This document shows, in pieces, positions 61,111-64,000 of a stretch of 64,000 nucleotides of DNA. The stretch comes from Nymphaea colorata (taxonomy: Eukaryota; Streptophyta; Magnoliopsida; Nymphaeales; Nymphaeaceae). The stretch is taken from NCBI RefSeq assembly GCF_008831285.2, contig NW_022204507.1, forward strand, positions 6,468,174-6,532,173, in the 5' to 3' direction. Both the position numbers and the translations under genes were made by a program. Position 1 is the first letter of the stretch. Each line of letters opens with the position of its first letter. A model generated the notes under the pieces. The model made no database searches. It was not told the origin of the DNA and saw nothing but the letters and a program-made list of their open reading frames with translations.

Positions 61111-62243
61111 ATTATGTGTGTATATTGAAATCGGGCAGATATTTTTGTGCTCGAATGGTTATTTTGTATCATTAAAACTGCTGTAAAAGTTTTATTCCAT
61201 TATTTAAAACCATGGTCAAGCAACTGATAGTTGAAAATGCATCTTTTGATGGATTGAGGTGACAATCACCTAGAAGACATTGCTAGGTTGTTGCTTTTGA
61301 GAACTCACAGAAAATCCGTGCTGGGGACATCCAGCTACAGCTTGATAGGGAAGAGCAGCGACCTTTTAGGGTTGACAGATTTGGAGTTTAAGAAAGCTGT
61401 GTCATATAGAGAAAAGTAGACATCATTAATTGTTTTAGAGCTACAAAATAAATGGAGACATGCAAAACATGATGTAACTTCACAAGAAACGGACCAAGAT
61501 ATTTTGGTTAGTTTTGCTGACCGATGGCTATTAGGAAATTTCTGTAACATAGAGTTGTGCTAGATTTGTCAACGAGAGGAAAATGTCTAATTCCTTTAAA
61601 CTGAAGTTTTAGATCCATGTGCCATCTGTATTTGAAGTTGGCATACATGGTTTTGTATTTTCTGGTGGAAGATTTGGATCATTCCCAATTAAGTCTTCTT
61701 TCCTAAAGCACGTTTTGTTTTCCACCACTTATTGCAAACCCTAAGAATGGAGCTTTTAGCTATCCTAAGGGATTTCTCGCTGTCGGATTGGTTCCTCTCT
61801 TTTCTCTGCTGCTTCTATTTTCTTTTGTTTCATCCTTTTTTTTTTAGTTGTACTGTGGCTTCCATTACTCTTTGGATGTTTTTAGTTTCATTTAATACAC
61901 TCTTCTCTCTCTCTCGTGTGTGCATGTGCATATATATGTATATATAAATAACATACCACTTAGGTAAGGGACAAAAGCCGGGCCTATTAAAATTTTTTTC
62001 TTTATAACTTAGCACTATCTATATTTGGTGATAAACATACATTAAGTTAATTATTTTTTATTTTATTAATATACCATAATAATTAAAAAAGGAATGGCAC
62101 TTATAACATCAAATTTTTAATAGTAGAAAAATACTTTTTTTATAAAAGTAATTTGAACTTAAACATTGTTTAGATTACATTAGTGTTTATAATGAAGACA
62201 TTAGGAGATTCATATTTTGTTCAGAACACTTTTTAACACAAAC

Positions 62244-62370
62244 ATAAGAGGTGTGTTGATTTTTGTTTGTGATCGAAGTAGTGCGTGTGTGTGTGTGTAT
62301 ATATATATATACATATATGTATATATATATAATGTAAGAGCTCTGTTGGCTTTTGTTTGTGATCCAAGTA

Positions 62371-62406
<36 letters not shown>

Positions 62407-62446
62407 GTTGTAAGAGGTCTGTTGGTTTTTCTTTGTGATCGAAGTA

Positions 62447-62481
<35 letters not shown>
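62244..62481 (+). repeat. Three-unit compound repeat (unique block + TG tract + TA tract)
   Basis: Each unit has taagaggtctgttggttttt, then gtttgtgatcgaagtagtg, then (TG)n and (TA)n; units begin near 62244, 62334 and 62410. Copy A of the duplication has one unit (56986-57054). The unique block differs by a few bases between units. Confidence 0.85.
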
Positions 62482-62608
62482 GAATGGTGACTTGACTTTT
62501 TAGAGTTATTCAGCCATCTAATCACGGTTGTTGATCTGACTTGATAGATAGTTAGGAGAAAAATAAAGAGAAAAAAGTGATATGTATTTTCATTATCTAT
62601 TATTAGTT

Positions 62609-62622
62609 ATATACACACACAC

Positions 62623-62671
<49 letters not shown>
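62609..62671. repeat. (CA)n/(TA)n compound microsatellite
   Basis: atacacacacacataatata followed by a pure TA run of about 45 bases. Confidence 0.95.
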
Positions 62672-62678
<7 letters not shown>

Positions 62679-63547
62679 TGACAGTGCTATCTCTTTTATA
62701 ACAAAAAATATTGAGAAAAGCCTTATCAATGTTAATTATTTGTTTCTATTCAACAGGGTGGTTCCCTTCTTTTTTGACTTCTCCACCACTAAAAGTGAAG
62801 TATTTTCGAAGAAAGAAATAAAGTGACAGCTCCACTCATTTTGAGTTCTTATGCACGTCTAGAGAGAGGGGGAGGAGAGAGAGCAAACAGAAAGATGGAA
62901 TTCCTTCCGGCATAAGCTAGTGACGATCGGCAACCATGAAGGTTCATGAGTACCGTGGTGTAGGTACTATGAATAGGTTTAAAATAGGGAAGGGAAGCTG
63001 GTCGACCAAGGCAGGGCATCTTTCAGATGTGGTTTCATTAGCATATGTGTTTTCTATATGCTTTTGTGGTGATGCTGCTTTGTGTTGAAGTCGGTGATAT
63101 ACATGAGAGACTTCCTTCATAAAAAAGGACAAAAAGTTGCGGAAACTTGTTCTTCTGCTTGAAGAGCCACATTTAGCACATGTTGAATCATATAAATTAG
63201 ACTGTCAATTGCTTCTGCTGTAACAGATTTGGATTTTTCATGTTGCCATGGTATTCATAATTCCTGTCTTTGATAGCCACCATATTGCCATGGGAAGCAC
63301 AATCTACCAACTTCACATAAGTATTTTGATTCGAGCCTTTCTATTCCACCTCTAAGTCTGCGTCTTTCCCACCAAGACAGGAACTTTAATATCAACAATG
63401 TCATATCATGTAAATTAATGGTTTCTATTCAACGGGGTCCTTCCTCTCTTTTTCTACTTGTCTACCACTAAAAGTGAAAGTGAGGTGGAAGAAAGAAACA
63501 GAGTAAGAGCTCCATGCCCTTTGACTTCTCTTGCATGAAGAGAGCAA

Positions 63548-63589
63548 GAGAGAGAGAGACTAAGAGAGAGAGAGAGAGAGAGAGAGAGA
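63548..63589. repeat. (GA)n microsatellite
   Basis: GA-rich run in copy B; the matching site in copy A (57700-57730) is shorter and interrupted. Confidence 0.85.
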
Positions 63590-63665
63590 CGGGAATTACA
63601 TGTTTTGTTCTTATTTTAAATAGTAGTCTGTGCTGGCGAGTGAAAACGAGAGATGAGCCCGACAA

Positions 63666-63814
63666 ATCCTAAGATCTGTTTTAGCAAAAGAACTGAAGTA
63701 TGCAACTTTAGTTTGAAAGCGGAGAGCACTTCAGGACGTAGTGGATCCTTCAGGTCCCTTTTTCAACAGTACCGAGGAGTAACCAGTCATTACATAATCA
63801 AGATGGTTGAAGTT
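63666..63814. other. Short stretch between duplication copy B and a LINE fragment
   Basis: No feature recognised. It could be the upstream part of the LINE that follows. Confidence 0.4.
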
Positions 63815-64000
63815 TTCTTGGGAATAAGATGAATGGTGAAGAAGTTTAACAACACTGTGATTGTTCTGATTCTCAAGATATAAGGAGCTACAAGTGTGCA
63901 CCAGTGGCAACCTATTTCCCCATGTAACTTCTTATATAAGGTCATTTCAAACGTGCTGGCTCTTAGAGAGGCTTTAGGCAACACAATCCCAATTGTGAAA
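63815..64000 (+). pseudogene. LINE reverse transcriptase N-terminal fragment, cut by the window edge
   Basis: The + strand reads FNNTVIVLILKI, a stop, then QWQPISPCNFLYKVISNVLA, matching the plant L1 reverse-transcriptase opening (L-N-x-T-x-I-x-L-I-P-K ... F-R-P-I-S-L-C-N-x-x-Y-K-I-I-S-K-V-L-A). It continues to base 64000. At least one stop precedes the motif, so it is probably inactive. Confidence 0.75.

Larger units (their letters stand above)
60026..63665 (+). repeat. Direct segmental duplication, copy B (about 3.6 kb, discontinuous)
   Basis: Matches copy A block by block (see 55230-57830). It is enlarged by the long TA tracts at 60466-60607, 61031-61110 and 62609-62671, by a three-unit repeat at 62244-62481, and by an extra copy of the 57580-57700 block at about 62750-62880. 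Confidence 0.8.

Noticed and set aside
62187-62525. 112-codon - strand frame with His-Thr and Ile-Tyr repeats
   Set aside because: Arises from the TG/TA compound repeat.

Overview
The window looks like gene-poor, transposon-rich nuclear DNA of a flowering plant. The evidence is plant-type content: Ty1/copia retrotransposons primed by initiator-Met tRNA, plant L1-type LINEs, fragments of a plant SEC16 gene and a plant CXE-type carboxylesterase, and a CDR1-like aspartic protease relic. The background is AT-rich, with long (TA)n, (TC)n and (TG)n tracts and two 100-N assembly gaps. I cannot name the species. I see no intact host gene that I would defend with high confidence; nearly all recognisable coding sequence is broken.

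Layout. 1-2406: remains of a copia element (LTR-like end, primer site, gag, protease and start of integrase), cut by an N gap at 2407-2506. 2507-4299: nothing recognised. 4300-24709: the most unusual part, a large inverted duplication. A 7.3 kb left arm (about 6005-13312) is repeated in reverse at about 17382-24709 around a 4.1 kb spacer. Each arm carries the same two degenerate gene fragments, the C-terminal part of a carboxylesterase and the N-terminal part of SEC16, embedded in a repeat family here called R (copies near 4300-6655, 11501-13664, 17382-19219 reversed, 24050-24709 reversed, plus a scrap at 15055-15265). The two arms have diverged, so this is an old genomic structure rather than an assembly echo.

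24710-29600: unannotated AT-rich DNA, an ~83-bp minisatellite at 26.4-26.75 kb, then a dead L1-type LINE on the + strand. 29600-38900: a nested pair of copia elements on the - strand. The inner one (33036-37525) has LTRs, primer site and polypurine tract and sits in the integrase of the outer one (31240-33035 and 37526-38900). 39000-43330: sparse, with one possible membrane-protein gene on the - strand at 40.1-41.0 kb. 43441-48116: a nearly complete but decayed copia element (- strand) that appears to have landed inside an open reading frame whose halves flank it.

48752-51160: a 5'-part LINE (- strand; ORF1-like and endonuclease-like). 51425-53183: a dead secreted aspartic protease gene. 53200-64000: AT-rich DNA with a tandem repeat, a tRNA-like SINE candidate, a copia scrap, a directly repeated segment (55.23-57.83 kb and 60.03-63.66 kb) rich in microsatellites, and the start of another LINE reverse transcriptase running off the right edge.

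The genes do not form a pathway. The window records capture, inversion, nesting and decay of mobile DNA. The feature most likely to act today is the inverted duplication: if transcribed across the spacer it could make long, imperfect double-stranded RNA with similarity to SEC16 and carboxylesterase genes.
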